DNA of 13,807 nucleotides from CAIKZJ01 sp964626015 (GCA_964626015.1 CAZVCC010000073.1:1-13807); one strand, 5' to 3'. Positions 6,167-13,807 are shown, counted from the first letter of the stretch. Translations and numbers: made by a program. Notes: generated from the sequence alone by a model not told the origin.

Positions 6167-8449
6167 CTACTTAATAATTTCTTTTTCCTTTCCGTTGCTT
6201 TTATCGACGGTCAGTCTTCTTTTTAATATTCTTTTAACGAAAATTCTGGTACCACTTCTTTGTTTGTCCATTTCGCCGTATATTTGTTCGAGATTATCAA
6301 GAGTAAGATTATTCAAGATTGCACCTATAAACTTATCTTTCAATCCTTTCAAATAATCGACTGACAGCTTATCCGGTTCTTCAAGAACTTTTGTTGCAGA
6401 AAATACGCTAATAATTTTCTCGGACACCGCTTCCAGTTCTTTTGAGCCTGAATAGCGATTCAAAGATGGACCTTCGATAAACACGTAATCGTAATATTCT
6501 TTTAGTTCATCGAAGATACCTTCATCTAAACTTCTACCCGCAACTTCAAACGGGGAATCAAAACTTATGTTACATCCAATAGTATCAATGCCTTTTAATG
6601 AGGAAACGGTAATTGCTTCTTTTCCTGAAATTGATCCCTGGAAAAATTCTTTCAATTTGGGTTCAGACTGAAAATTACGGGATATTGTATTGTTTCGGAA
6701 ATTGCTATCGACTAAAAGGACTTTTTTCCCGATTAAAGCCAATGAATAAGCGAGTGAAATAATACAGAATGATTTGCCATCTTTTTCAGAAGTGCTGGTA
6801 AAAAGTAAAATTCTTTTACCGTTCATCTTACTGTCAATTTCGTACCTTAGATTTCTCAATAGGTGTTTAAAGGTGTCATTTTCGATTGAAGTATCAGAAG
6901 CCGAGAAAATATGTTTAAGGTTTAAGGTTTTATCTTTCAAATAATTCAAATAACCCAGTACATTAAGTCCAGTAATTTGCCTAAATTTCTTAGGGGTTTT
7001 TATTGTCAAATCTATGTATTCGAGAACGAAAATAACAACAACACAGAGAACAAAACTAATCAACCCAGATAATATTATAATCATCATTTTTTTAGATGGA
7101 ATAGGAGGGCTTGGAATTCCTACCTGAGACTGAACCAATTTTGTTTCGAGATTAGTGCTGAGGTTTGCCTCGTTTAGTTTACCTAAAACATCAAGATACA
7201 CTCGGGAAGCTACATCAACATCCCGTTCATAAGCCTGAATTGTTCCTTCGAGGGGAGTATAAATATCGAATTTTCTTCTAAGTCTTTCAATATCCTTATC
7301 GATAGATTTGACCTGATTTTCGGCAACTTCTAAATCAATTTCATAAGTAAGTTTCCGCATAACCAACTCTTGCTTTGGAGCGTTTGGATTAACCAGGTAT
7401 TCATTTGAGGCTTCTTTAATTTTATTTTCTAGCATGAGTTTAGTTCTCATAATGGAATCCTGAATCCTGCTGTCTTCCAAGCCACTAACGATAAGCCTAT
7501 CATTAAGGTATTTTAGTTTTTCTTTTAGAAGGACAATATCTTTATTAGTGGCAGATAATCCATACTCAAAAAAACTTCTATCTGATTCTGAAAGCCTAGA
7601 ATTAATATCTTTTAGAGCTGCTTTGTAACCGGGGACAGTTTTATTGACTTCTTCCCTAATAACTTCCATCCCAGCAATTTGATTATCGATTGATTTAGTT
7701 TGCTCATAAAGATTAATAACCCTATTCTTAATTTTATAATCTTTCAGAACAATAATTTTATCATCAAGTTCTTTTTTCTTTTGGTCAACAATTTTTGTCC
7801 AAAAATCAAGTGATTCAAATTGTTTGAGTTTATAACTACCTTTATAGTATTTAATAAATTCTTCGCAAAGAACATTAACGATAAATGCAGATAAATCTGG
7901 ATTTTCACTTTCTGTTTTAATACTGATATAATCACTATTTTCAACCCGAGTAATTTTAATTTTACCGGACAATTCATCTTCGTCATATTTCATACTTTCG
8001 AGAATTTTCAGTAAACCGCGTTCACTTTCAAATTCATAATTCAAGGCTTTGACAGAATCCAATTTAAGAGTAAATGTATTTAATGCATATTGTCTACCTT
8101 CGGGAGACACTTCAAGAATTAATTTACTCAAAGGTCTAAAAGGTTTGTCTGAAGTCAAGTCATGAAGGATTAATCTGTACGAAACCAAATCAAGAATTTT
8201 CTTGGATTTCATCAATTCGATTAAATTACTAAATTTTTGTTCGATTACAGATTCTTTCTCCGCATTTTCCTTTGACGAGAAATCTACATTTGAACCATCT
8301 GTGATACCAGCGGTAATTTGAGCTTCAGAAGAATATATATTGGGAAGATTTTTAGTAAGAAAGTATGAAATAATAATTGTTATGACAGGAACGATAATAA
8401 GAATTAATTTTCTTTTCCCCAGAACTCTAATAAAATTAATTAGATCCAT
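6167..8449 (-). CDS. Polysaccharide co-polymerase with fused ATPase domain (Wzz/Wzc/GumC family)
   Basis: This 760-residue inner-membrane protein matches the full Wzc/GumC-type length. A first transmembrane segment (about 14-32) leads to a long periplasmic part with coiled-coil-like charged stretches (about 210-430). A proline-rich P-S-P-P-I-P motif (446-451) precedes the second transmembrane segment (455-478). The cytoplasmic ATPase domain (about 520-740) has a Walker A (T-S-E-K-D-G-K-S, ending at Ser560), a Walker A' V-D-S-N-F-R (580-585) and a Walker B region F-I-E-G-P-S (657-662). Bacterial tyrosine kinases normally show D-x-D-x-R and an Asp in Walker B; here they are Asn583 and Glu659. 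The last 36 residues contain no tyrosine. The protein probably sets chain length but may lack normal kinase cycling. Its ATG follows the upstream TAA by one base. Confidence 0.9.
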   Translation of the reverse strand: MDLINFIRVLGKRKLILIIVPVITIIISYFLTKNLPNIYSSEAQITAGITDGSNVDFSSKENAEKESVIEQKFSNLIELMKSKKILDLVSYRLILHDLTSDKPFRPLSKLILEVSPEGRQYALNTFTLKLDSVKALNYEFESERGLLKILESMKYDEDELSGKIKITRVENSDYISIKTESENPDLSAFIVNVLCEEFIKYYKGSYKLKQFESLDFWTKIVDQKKKELDDKIIVLKDYKIKNRVINLYEQTKSIDNQIAGMEVIREEVNKTVPGYKAALKDINSRLSESDRSFFEYGLSATNKDIVLLKEKLKYLNDRLIVSGLEDSRIQDSIMRTKLMLENKIKEASNEYLVNPNAPKQELVMRKLTYEIDLEVAENQVKSIDKDIERLRRKFDIYTPLEGTIQAYERDVDVASRVYLDVLGKLNEANLSTNLETKLVQSQVGIPSPPIPSKKMMIIILSGLISFVLCVVVIFVLEYIDLTIKTPKKFRQITGLNVLGYLNYLKDKTLNLKHIFSASDTSIENDTFKHLLRNLRYEIDSKMNGKRILLFTSTSEKDGKSFCIISLAYSLALIGKKVLLVDSNFRNNTISRNFQSEPKLKEFFQGSISGKEAITVSSLKGIDTIGCNISFDSPFEVAGRSLDEGIFDELKEYYDYVFIEGPSLNRYSGSKELEAVSEKIISVFSATKVLEEPDKLSVDYLKGLKDKFIGAILNNLTLDNLEQIYGEMDKQRSGTRIFVKRILKRRLTVDKSNGKEKEIIK

Positions 8450-8450
8450 A

Positions 8451-9149
8451 TTATTTTATTTCTTCTAATGTTGTACCGAGAAATTCCTCCAGGCTAGCCT
8501 TTGCTGACACAATTTCAGCCTCCCCCTTTGCTTTTTCAACGAGTGTATAAGTTAAGGCACTTAAGCTACTATTATAATTTTCCAGAGTTTCTTCACCTTT
8601 ATCAAATTTTATCCTTGACATATAACTCGTTTCAGAGGCATCGTTAACTGCCTGAGATTTAATTTTTAACATTTTAATTGCTGTTATATAAGCGGCAAAC
8701 CTTCTAATCGTTTCTGCCTTTAAAAAATTCTTTTGTCCTTCGAGGTTATACTCTTCAATTTTAAGTTTTTCTTTGGCTTGGGATATTGTTCTTGGAACGT
8801 TGAACAGAGAGCCGAAATTCAAATAAACTCCCAGTCCAACACGATAATCAATTATACTATTTGTGTTTTCCTGAGTAGGGTTCAGAAATCCGGGATAATA
8901 GGTAAATGAAATACCAAGAAAATTCAGCCAAGACCATTTCTGAATACTAACTTCATCTTCGGCTATTCTAATCTTGCTTTCATAAATTCTATTGGAAGGA
9001 TTTTTTTGCAAAACAACAGAATACAATTTGTTAATGTATGACGTATCAGACATAACTTTATTCAATTCTTCATCAGACATACCTTTAAACTGAGCAATTG
9101 AAACTGCTGAAAAAAAGGATAAAAACAATATTAGTACAATACTTTTCAT
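8451..9149 (-). CDS. Half-length TolC-like outer-membrane protein
   Basis: This 232-residue protein starts with a signal peptide (K2, hydrophobic 4-16, likely cleavage after S-I-A at 19). Residues 50-75 and 120-170 form long amphipathic helices around a beta-rich part (about 76-112, with G-I-S-F-T-Y-Y-P-G and V-G-L-G-V-Y-L-N-F-G). The end (about 175-225) is another long helical stretch. This is the helix-strand-strand-helix pattern of one outer-membrane efflux (TolC) repeat; ordinary TolC-family proteins are about twice as long and carry two. It heads the operon and is followed after one base by the co-polymerase, so it probably serves as an outer-membrane exit or partner for the polysaccharide. 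There is no sign of a frameshifted second half in the 458 bases upstream. The family call is moderate because only one repeat is available. Confidence 0.72.
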   Translation of the reverse strand: MKSIVLILFLSFFSAVSIAQFKGMSDEELNKVMSDTSYINKLYSVVLQKNPSNRIYESKIRIAEDEVSIQKWSWLNFLGISFTYYPGFLNPTQENTNSIIDYRVGLGVYLNFGSLFNVPRTISQAKEKLKIEEYNLEGQKNFLKAETIRRFAAYITAIKMLKIKSQAVNDASETSYMSRIKFDKGEETLENYNSSLSALTYTLVEKAKGEAEIVSAKASLEEFLGTTLEEIK

Positions 9150-9231
9150 TCAGTTTTTACTGATTTTCTTACAAATTAGAGTACAGATTAAAATCACGAT
9201 AAACCGCTAAGGTATTAATTTTATACTTACA

Positions 9232-9263
9232 CAAACATACGAATAATTTGGTAATACTGCAAC
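9232..9263 (-). promoter_or_regulatory. Bacteroidota-type promoter for the minus-strand operon
   Basis: On the minus strand TATGTTTG (9239-9232) matches the Bacteroidota -7 consensus TAnnTTTG exactly. GTTG (9263-9260) lies upstream with a 20-base spacer, in the usual place of the -33 TTG/TTTG element. Transcription would start near 9225-9228, giving a leader of roughly 75-80 bases before the ATG at 9149. No competing match was seen for this operon. The promoter supports the FCB-branch assignment. Confidence 0.65.
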
Positions 9264-9473
9264 GCCTTTTTAAAAAAACATCATTTTAACTGAGGAAACG
9301 AATATTGTTATAAACTAGATTATTACACCGAAAAATCTGCAGGCTTCAATTTACATTTAAAAATACTGCTTGAATTCAAGGCAACTTTGAAATAAGTTAA
9401 CCGAAAATCTACTTCAAATTCCAATAGTTATTATCAACTTAAATTTTAAGAAAGCAAATGATATATCAATTTT

Positions 9474-9494
9474 TACATGTATACATTACATTTG
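9474..9494 (+). promoter_or_regulatory. Possible promoter with operator-like palindrome for the 9608 gene
   Basis: TACATTTG (9487-9494) fits the Bacteroidota -7 consensus. No TTTG is present 19-21 bases upstream, so the -33 half is missing. The two overlapping palindromes TACATGTA and ATGTATACAT directly abut the -7 element on its upstream side, where a regulator could block or recruit RNA polymerase. The leader to the ATG at 9608 would be about 105-110 bases. The assignment is tentative. Confidence 0.4.
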
Positions 9495-9607
9495 CAAAAT
9501 ATGGTTTTTAAATAAACAGACAACAAAAAACATATTATCTAAACTGTAAGTATCGCAATATAAGTTTTAATTGATTTGCTAACGTCAACTTTACAATATT
9601 ATTAGAT

Positions 9608-11260
9608 ATGAAAATCGGCATTTTATGCAGAGAGTTTAATCTATTAAGAAACTGGGAACTACGGATTATAAACGAACTCATGATTAATCCCTCATACACG
9701 CTTTCATTAATAATAAAAGACGGGAGAAACAACAGGTATAAAGGTTTAGACACTGTGCCTCATACTTCTGGCAAAAGATTAAGCAGATTAATATTTAATT
9801 TACAATCAAATTTTGAGAAGAAATTATTTCATGAGAATGTTTGTGTAAAAAAAGAAGAAATAATACAATACTTAAATCGAATAGAATCAATAACATTATG
9901 TCCGCAAAGAAAAGGAGTTACAGACGAATTTAGTAAAGAAGATTCTGATAAAATTAAGCAGTATAATCTTGACATAATTCTAAAGCATGAATTTGCTGAG
10001 TTACAAGGTGACATAGTTAATTCGGCAAGGTATGGTATCTGGGAATTAATACATTCTGATAACAGAATAATAAAAAATGCACCGGTAGGATTTTGGGAGA
10101 TTTTCTCTCATCAATCATATGCGGGGGTCACTTTAATCAGATTAGCAAATGAACAATGCAATGAAAAAGTAATAGAAAGAGGTTATTATATAAATGATTA
10201 TAGTTTCATTAGATCCCGAAATCTTGTGTATGAATATTCAGTAAATTTGCTTTTTAAAAACCTAAACTTGTTAAATAAGTTTAAAGCAATTGAATTCAAA
10301 GATTCCGAAGAAACTGCCGCTAATTATAGCGGAATGCCAAACCTATTGCAATTATCAAGATACTTATTATTATTTTATACAAAATTGGTTAGAAATGCAT
10401 TTGAAAGAAAGATTGATAGATTAGCCATTATGATTGGTAAAAGGCCAAAATGCTGGTCGGTTTTTACTTCAGCTGGAAGTATTTTTAATACCCGATTAGA
10501 AAATACTACGATGTTAAAGCCTTCTAGGAATGAATTCTGGGCTGATCCTTTCTTATTTAAGCATAAAGACATAGATTATTTATTCTACGAAAATTATGAA
10601 TATGATAAAAGAAAAGGAATTATTTCGTGTGGAATTTTGGAAAACGATAGAATAACGGATATTAAAAACATACTAACTTGTAATTACCATTTATCTTATC
10701 CATTTATTTTTGAGAATAATGAAGGGATTTTTATGATTCCTGAATCAAATCAAAATAAGAGACTTGAGATATATAAATCAAGGGATTTTCCAGATAAATG
10801 GGAACTCTACTCAACAGGTTTTGAGAATGAATACGTAACGGATCCGACATTTTTTACAGACCCAGAAAAAAATTTATGGTTATTTCTGAACAAAAGCATA
10901 CTTCCTGTAACTGATAATAATTCCGAATTGTATATTTATAAGATTGAATCTTTAAAACTTGATAAGATAATCCCGCATAAGAAAAATCCGGTAATCATTG
11001 ATTGCAGAATTGGAAGAAACGGAGGGTCAATATTTATGGATGGTGAAAGTATAATACGGCCATCCCAGTATAATAATTTTTACGGCAGTTACGGATACGG
11101 TTTAAATTTATCAATTATAAGGAAATTAACATTAGACGATTACGAAGAAGAATTAATAACTACAATCCGACCCGATTTCAGGAAGGGTCTAATAGGTGTC
11201 CATCATTTATGCCAAAGAGAAGACAGATATGTAATTGACGGGAGATACAGATATTTGTGA
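9608..11260 (+). CDS. Formyltransferase-like protein fused to a GINT1-type propeller domain
   Basis: This 550-residue protein has two parts. Residues 1-210 resemble the formyltransferase fold: the M-K-I-G-I-L-C start, then G-I-W-E-L-I-H-S-D (143-151), and A-G-V-T-L (172-176) corresponding to the family's H-P-S ... G-V-T segment. His149 is kept, but the Asn two residues before it is replaced and the D-x-G-D segment is not obvious, so activity is doubtful. Residues 280-530 match the propeller domain named after plant glucosamine inositolphosphorylceramide transferase: W-A-D-P-F (311-315), H-L-S-Y-P-F (361-366), P-E-S (378-380), D-P-T-F-F (412-416) and R-P-S-Q (485-488). Such fusions occur in bacterial polysaccharide loci, where sugar N-formylation or glycan binding is plausible. 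It is the only plus-strand gene, with no Shine-Dalgarno, and its stop is 4 bases from the convergent GT4 stop. Confidence 0.8.
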   Translation: MKIGILCREFNLLRNWELRIINELMINPSYTLSLIIKDGRNNRYKGLDTVPHTSGKRLSRLIFNLQSNFEKKLFHENVCVKKEEIIQYLNRIESITLCPQRKGVTDEFSKEDSDKIKQYNLDIILKHEFAELQGDIVNSARYGIWELIHSDNRIIKNAPVGFWEIFSHQSYAGVTLIRLANEQCNEKVIERGYYINDYSFIRSRNLVYEYSVNLLFKNLNLLNKFKAIEFKDSEETAANYSGMPNLLQLSRYLLLFYTKLVRNAFERKIDRLAIMIGKRPKCWSVFTSAGSIFNTRLENTTMLKPSRNEFWADPFLFKHKDIDYLFYENYEYDKRKGIISCGILENDRITDIKNILTCNYHLSYPFIFENNEGIFMIPESNQNKRLEIYKSRDFPDKWELYSTGFENEYVTDPTFFTDPEKNLWLFLNKSILPVTDNNSELYIYKIESLKLDKIIPHKKNPVIIDCRIGRNGGSIFMDGESIIRPSQYNNFYGSYGYGLNLSIIRKLTLDDYEEELITTIRPDFRKGLIGVHHLCQREDRYVIDGRYRYL

Positions 11261-11264
11261 CTAA

Positions 11265-12485
11265 TTACATTAGCTGAAGTTTTCTAAAAACATTTTCAAC
11301 TTTTTCATAATAAGAATCCTGATCAGTAAATTTAGCTCCATTACTTAAAGCGTTGGAGCCTAATTCATTTATGGTATCATCATCATCATACAGATTTCTG
11401 ATAATCTCTTTTAATTCATGAACTGAACCCGGTTTAAAAAGGAAACCGTTTTCGTTATTTTTAATTACTTCAGGAAATGCTGCAAAGTCAGAGCCTATAA
11501 CCGGTTTACCAAGAAGCATACCTTCTATAACTGTGTATGGATAAACTTCATAAGCAGTTGAAGGTACTACAAGAAATTTTGAATGCTTTACAAAATTTAA
11601 CGCTTCAACGCGCTCTTTATTACCTGTAAATTCGATATTTTTTAGTTTATTAACTTCGCAAAATTCTTTTAATTCTTCAAGCATTGTACCGTATCCAATA
11701 ACAACAAGGTTAACCTCCGGTAAACCAGCTACGGCTTCCACAAGAGTTCTGATACCTTTACCAATGATTATTCTTCCGAGATATGAAATGTACTGTTTTT
11801 TGCTAACAGGTTCATGAGAGAACCGGTTAACATCATCAATAATTGACTTGTCATAAAAATGATTTATAGTAATAAGTTTATTTTTATCAAATCCATTCCT
11901 AATAAATACATTACGAATAAATTCGGAGGGACATATAAAATAATTTATATTATTGTATATTTTTTTAAGATTGTAATAATAATTCTGTATGGATGACTGA
12001 ATGCTGGGTATTAGCTTTCCTCCTTTACATTTATTCACTGTACATTTGTAGAATTTTCCGCCAAAACATTCTTCGCAGATATTCTCTTTTCTGAATAAAG
12101 AAGTAAGAGAGCAAATAAACTTAAAATCATGTAAAGTAATAATTACAGGAATATTATGTTTTTTTAATATTCTCAGGATTTCATTCGTCAGATAATGATT
12201 AAGATTATTAAGATGAGCTACATCGATATTATTCGATAGGATTAACTGCTCCAACTTTTCTCCGGCAGATTTTATATTTTTAAACAGTTCAAATGGGTTT
12301 CTTGATTTAGTATCAAACTTCTCTATAAAGAAATCTGAATACTCAGAATAGATATTCTTACTATCTTTACTTGAAAAAGCAATTACATTATGCCCCTTCT
12401 TTTTGTATAAATTTTCCATACTGTTTACGTATGTAAAATCACCTCCTGAAGGGAACCAAGTCCAGCTTTGAAGCAGTATATTCAT
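11265..12485 (-). CDS. Glycosyltransferase family 4 with four-cysteine insert
   Basis: This 406-residue GT-B enzyme begins M-N-I-L-L-Q-S with a glycine-rich G-G-D-F acceptor loop (14-17). The donor half has S-Y-L-G-R (234-238) with Lys243 and the E-x7-E motif (Glu313 and Glu321, around Y-E-V-Y-P-Y-T-V-I-E-G), all typical of retaining GT4 enzymes. A small insert in the N-terminal half holds Cys137, Cys140, Cys148 and Cys153 (CxxC-x7-C-x4-C), which could bind a metal. This insert recurs in a subgroup of EPS glycosyltransferases. It probably adds a sugar to the lipid-linked unit in the cytoplasm. It lies 78 bases after the GNAT-family gene on the same strand, probably in one transcript, and converges with the plus-strand gene, leaving no room for a terminator between them. 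Confidence 0.9.
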   Translation of the reverse strand: MNILLQSWTWFPSGGDFTYVNSMENLYKKKGHNVIAFSSKDSKNIYSEYSDFFIEKFDTKSRNPFELFKNIKSAGEKLEQLILSNNIDVAHLNNLNHYLTNEILRILKKHNIPVIITLHDFKFICSLTSLFRKENICEECFGGKFYKCTVNKCKGGKLIPSIQSSIQNYYYNLKKIYNNINYFICPSEFIRNVFIRNGFDKNKLITINHFYDKSIIDDVNRFSHEPVSKKQYISYLGRIIIGKGIRTLVEAVAGLPEVNLVVIGYGTMLEELKEFCEVNKLKNIEFTGNKERVEALNFVKHSKFLVVPSTAYEVYPYTVIEGMLLGKPVIGSDFAAFPEVIKNNENGFLFKPGSVHELKEIIRNLYDDDDTINELGSNALSNGAKFTDQDSYYEKVENVFRKLQLM

Positions 12486-12563
12486 AAAATATAAATAGGG
12501 TTAAAAGTAAATTTTAATAATAATTGAACAAATTATGTATTTTAATATTATTTACCGATGTAT

Positions 12564-13703
12564 TCACTGCTTTACAATCTTACGTTTAAAAAAGAGTTTG
12601 TATATTTTATGTCTGAGTATTCTGTTATTGCTTAACATTGTTCTGAATGAATTAAACCAATAATAAGCCATTTTACCTTTTAAGCTTTTCTTGTAATAGT
12701 AAATTTCATTAATATCTCTTACATTTGTTGCGAATTGATATTTATATTCCTCACCTCCATAGCAAAAATCAAATTCATTCAATTTTAAATTATAAGATTC
12801 CTCAATCATACTCATTAAATGTAAACGCCCGGAAGAATATCTCTGGTATTCCCAGTTTATTACCGGTACCAAATAATAGAATTTATTTGAAATAATAAAT
12901 CCAAGATGCATTGCGATTACATTATCGTTACATAGAGAACAACTAATATGAAGTCCTTTATTAAAGAGTTTACGGCAAATATTAATATAAAAATTTCTGT
13001 TGTTAGTATCGATAAACATGCTTACACCTTTTTTAATCTTTTCTCTTCTAAAAATATGAAACTCGAATATCTTATTTAAATTTTGCTCAATATCATCAAA
13101 GTTTTTTAACAGCTCATATTTTAACGTACCGATTTCCTTTCCAATTCTATTACATCTTCGCCGAGTATCCTGCAATATGTTTTTACTCAGATTCTTTTTA
13201 TATTCAGACCAATCTTCTTTAATCTTAATGTAGGGAGCCTCGCTAAATTTTTTAAACGTAAAATTAGCAGAGTTCCGATTTTTTAATTTGTTAATAATTT
13301 CAATGTTTACTGTATTATCATTTAACAGCTGAGAACAATGAAAGACATCCCAACCAGCGGTATTTTCAAAGACATAATTTATTAAGAAATCTATACATTC
13401 AAGTTGATAATCTTTATGAAAAATAAAATCCAGATAATCCGATTTACCAGTACCAATAATATTTAATTGTTTAAATCCTTCTTTCTTTCTGATAACAAGA
13501 GGAAGAATACCGATAAGAAAGTTATCTTTATAAATAAAATATACTTGAAGATGTTTATCGTTACCAAAACAAGAAAACCACTCATAAATCCAGTCGAAGC
13601 ACATAAACAGTTTATCTGCATTACTGTTTTGCAGTAATTGATCCCAAGATTCTTTATAACCACAAAGAATTTGAAAATCCGTAATTAATTTATAATTTAA
13701 CAA
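12564..13703 (-). CDS. GNAT-fold acyltransferase, FemAB/BcsL (CelD) type
   Basis: This 379-residue protein has the order seen in the Acetyltransf_6 family. An N-terminal part has W-D-Q-L-L (20-24) and F-D-W-I-Y-E-W (36-42). A basic linker follows (about 165-190, R-R-R-C-N-R). A C-terminal GNAT-like core has H-L-G-F (266-269), Y-Y-L-V-P (276-280), S-S-G-R-L-H (290-295) and F-D-F-C-Y-G-G-E-E-Y-K (311-321). Members occur in cellulose and EPS loci and are thought to acylate sugars or carriers. The reading frame has no ATG before residue 34; the only sensible start is TTG at 13703-13701, because an upstream in-frame stop (TAA) lies seven codons before it and starting at Met34 would remove conserved family sequence. 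No ribosome-binding site or promoter is evident in the 104 bases that follow to the window edge. Confidence 0.85.
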   Translation of the reverse strand: MLNYKLITDFQILCGYKESWDQLLQNSNADKLFMCFDWIYEWFSCFGNDKHLQVYFIYKDNFLIGILPLVIRKKEGFKQLNIIGTGKSDYLDFIFHKDYQLECIDFLINYVFENTAGWDVFHCSQLLNDNTVNIEIINKLKNRNSANFTFKKFSEAPYIKIKEDWSEYKKNLSKNILQDTRRRCNRIGKEIGTLKYELLKNFDDIEQNLNKIFEFHIFRREKIKKGVSMFIDTNNRNFYINICRKLFNKGLHISCSLCNDNVIAMHLGFIISNKFYYLVPVINWEYQRYSSGRLHLMSMIEESYNLKLNEFDFCYGGEEYKYQFATNVRDINEIYYYKKSLKGKMAYYWFNSFRTMLSNNRILRHKIYKLFFKRKIVKQ

Positions 13704-13807
13704 GCTACAGGTATTTATGAATTATTTATATAAAATATTCTTTATGCAGTATAATTTATGGAAATAATTTTATTGTTGAAATACATAAAAGAACCGATAT
13801 AAATAAT
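13704..13807. other. Upstream edge region, nothing recognisable
   Basis: The last 104 bases are AT-rich and carry no ORF of note and no TAnnTTTG element on the minus strand. Any promoter for the gene at 13703 either lies beyond the window or is of another type. Confidence 0.5.

Larger units (their letters stand above)
9150..9607. other. Divergent intergenic regulatory region
   Basis: These 458 bases separate the minus-strand operon from the plus-strand gene at 9608 and carry no convincing gene. They hold the minus-strand promoter (9232-9263), a plus-strand -7-like element TACATTTG (9487-9494), and overlapping palindromes just upstream of it (TACATGTA at 9474-9481 and ATGTATACAT at 9477-9486). 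The middle (about 9270-9460) is AT-rich and shows no recognisable feature. Confidence 0.7.

Noticed and set aside
7744..7986. Alternative-frame ORF of 80 codons in the co-polymerase gene
   Set aside because: It overlaps the periplasmic coiled-coil coding region in another frame and is explained by AT-rich composition.
9535..9753. Minus-strand ORF of 72 codons across the start of the plus-strand gene
   Set aside because: It is antisense to the conserved N-terminus of the formyltransferase-like gene and has no recognisable features.

Overview
This window is an AT-rich stretch of a surface-polysaccharide (exopolysaccharide, capsule or O-antigen type) locus. The source is probably a member of the Bacteroidota/Ignavibacteriota (FCB) branch. 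The reasons are the low G+C content, the near absence of Shine-Dalgarno sequences, a good match to the Bacteroidota-type promoter (TTG, 20-bp spacer, TAnnTTTG) in front of the main operon, and the family mix. The taxon is an inference; no RNA gene or housekeeping marker is present to fix it.

Layout, read in the direction of transcription. (1) Minus strand, 13703 to 11265: a FemAB/BcsL-like GNAT acyltransferase that starts with TTG, followed by a GT4 glycosyltransferase with a four-cysteine insert. (2) Plus strand, 9608 to 11260: one gene joining a formyltransferase-like N-terminal region to a GINT1-type beta-propeller domain. It points against everything else and ends 4 bp from the GT4 stop. 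(3) A 458-bp divergent regulatory region, 9150-9607. (4) Minus strand, 9149 to 430: a tightly packed operon encoding a half-length TolC-like outer-membrane protein, a Wzz/Wzc-type polysaccharide co-polymerase with a degenerate ATPase domain, a membrane GT2 with a QxxRW motif, a GT4-like glycosyltransferase, a hexapeptide-repeat acyltransferase, a 40-residue membrane miniprotein, a rhamnosyltransferase-like GT2, and a Wzy/WaaL-type polymerase or ligase. Most junctions overlap or lie within a few bases (ATGA, TAATG, TAATATG), so translation is probably coupled. (5) A 429-bp non-coding tail, 1-429, with five 11-bp tandem repeats and several AT-rich inverted repeats.

Likely teamwork: the cytoplasmic glycosyltransferases build a lipid-linked repeat unit and the acyltransferases decorate it. 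The Wzy-like protein polymerises or transfers it in the periplasm, the co-polymerase sets chain length, and the TolC-like protein may provide the route through the outer membrane. No flippase (Wzx), initiating phosphoglycosyltransferase (WbaP/WcaJ/WecA type) or Wza-type export protein is visible here, so the pathway is incomplete in this window.

The most interesting points are the 40-residue membrane protein fitted exactly between two operon genes, the half-size TolC-like protein paired with a co-polymerase whose Walker A', Walker B and tyrosine tail are all abnormal, the formyltransferase-like/propeller fusion on the opposite strand, and the 11-bp tandem repeat.
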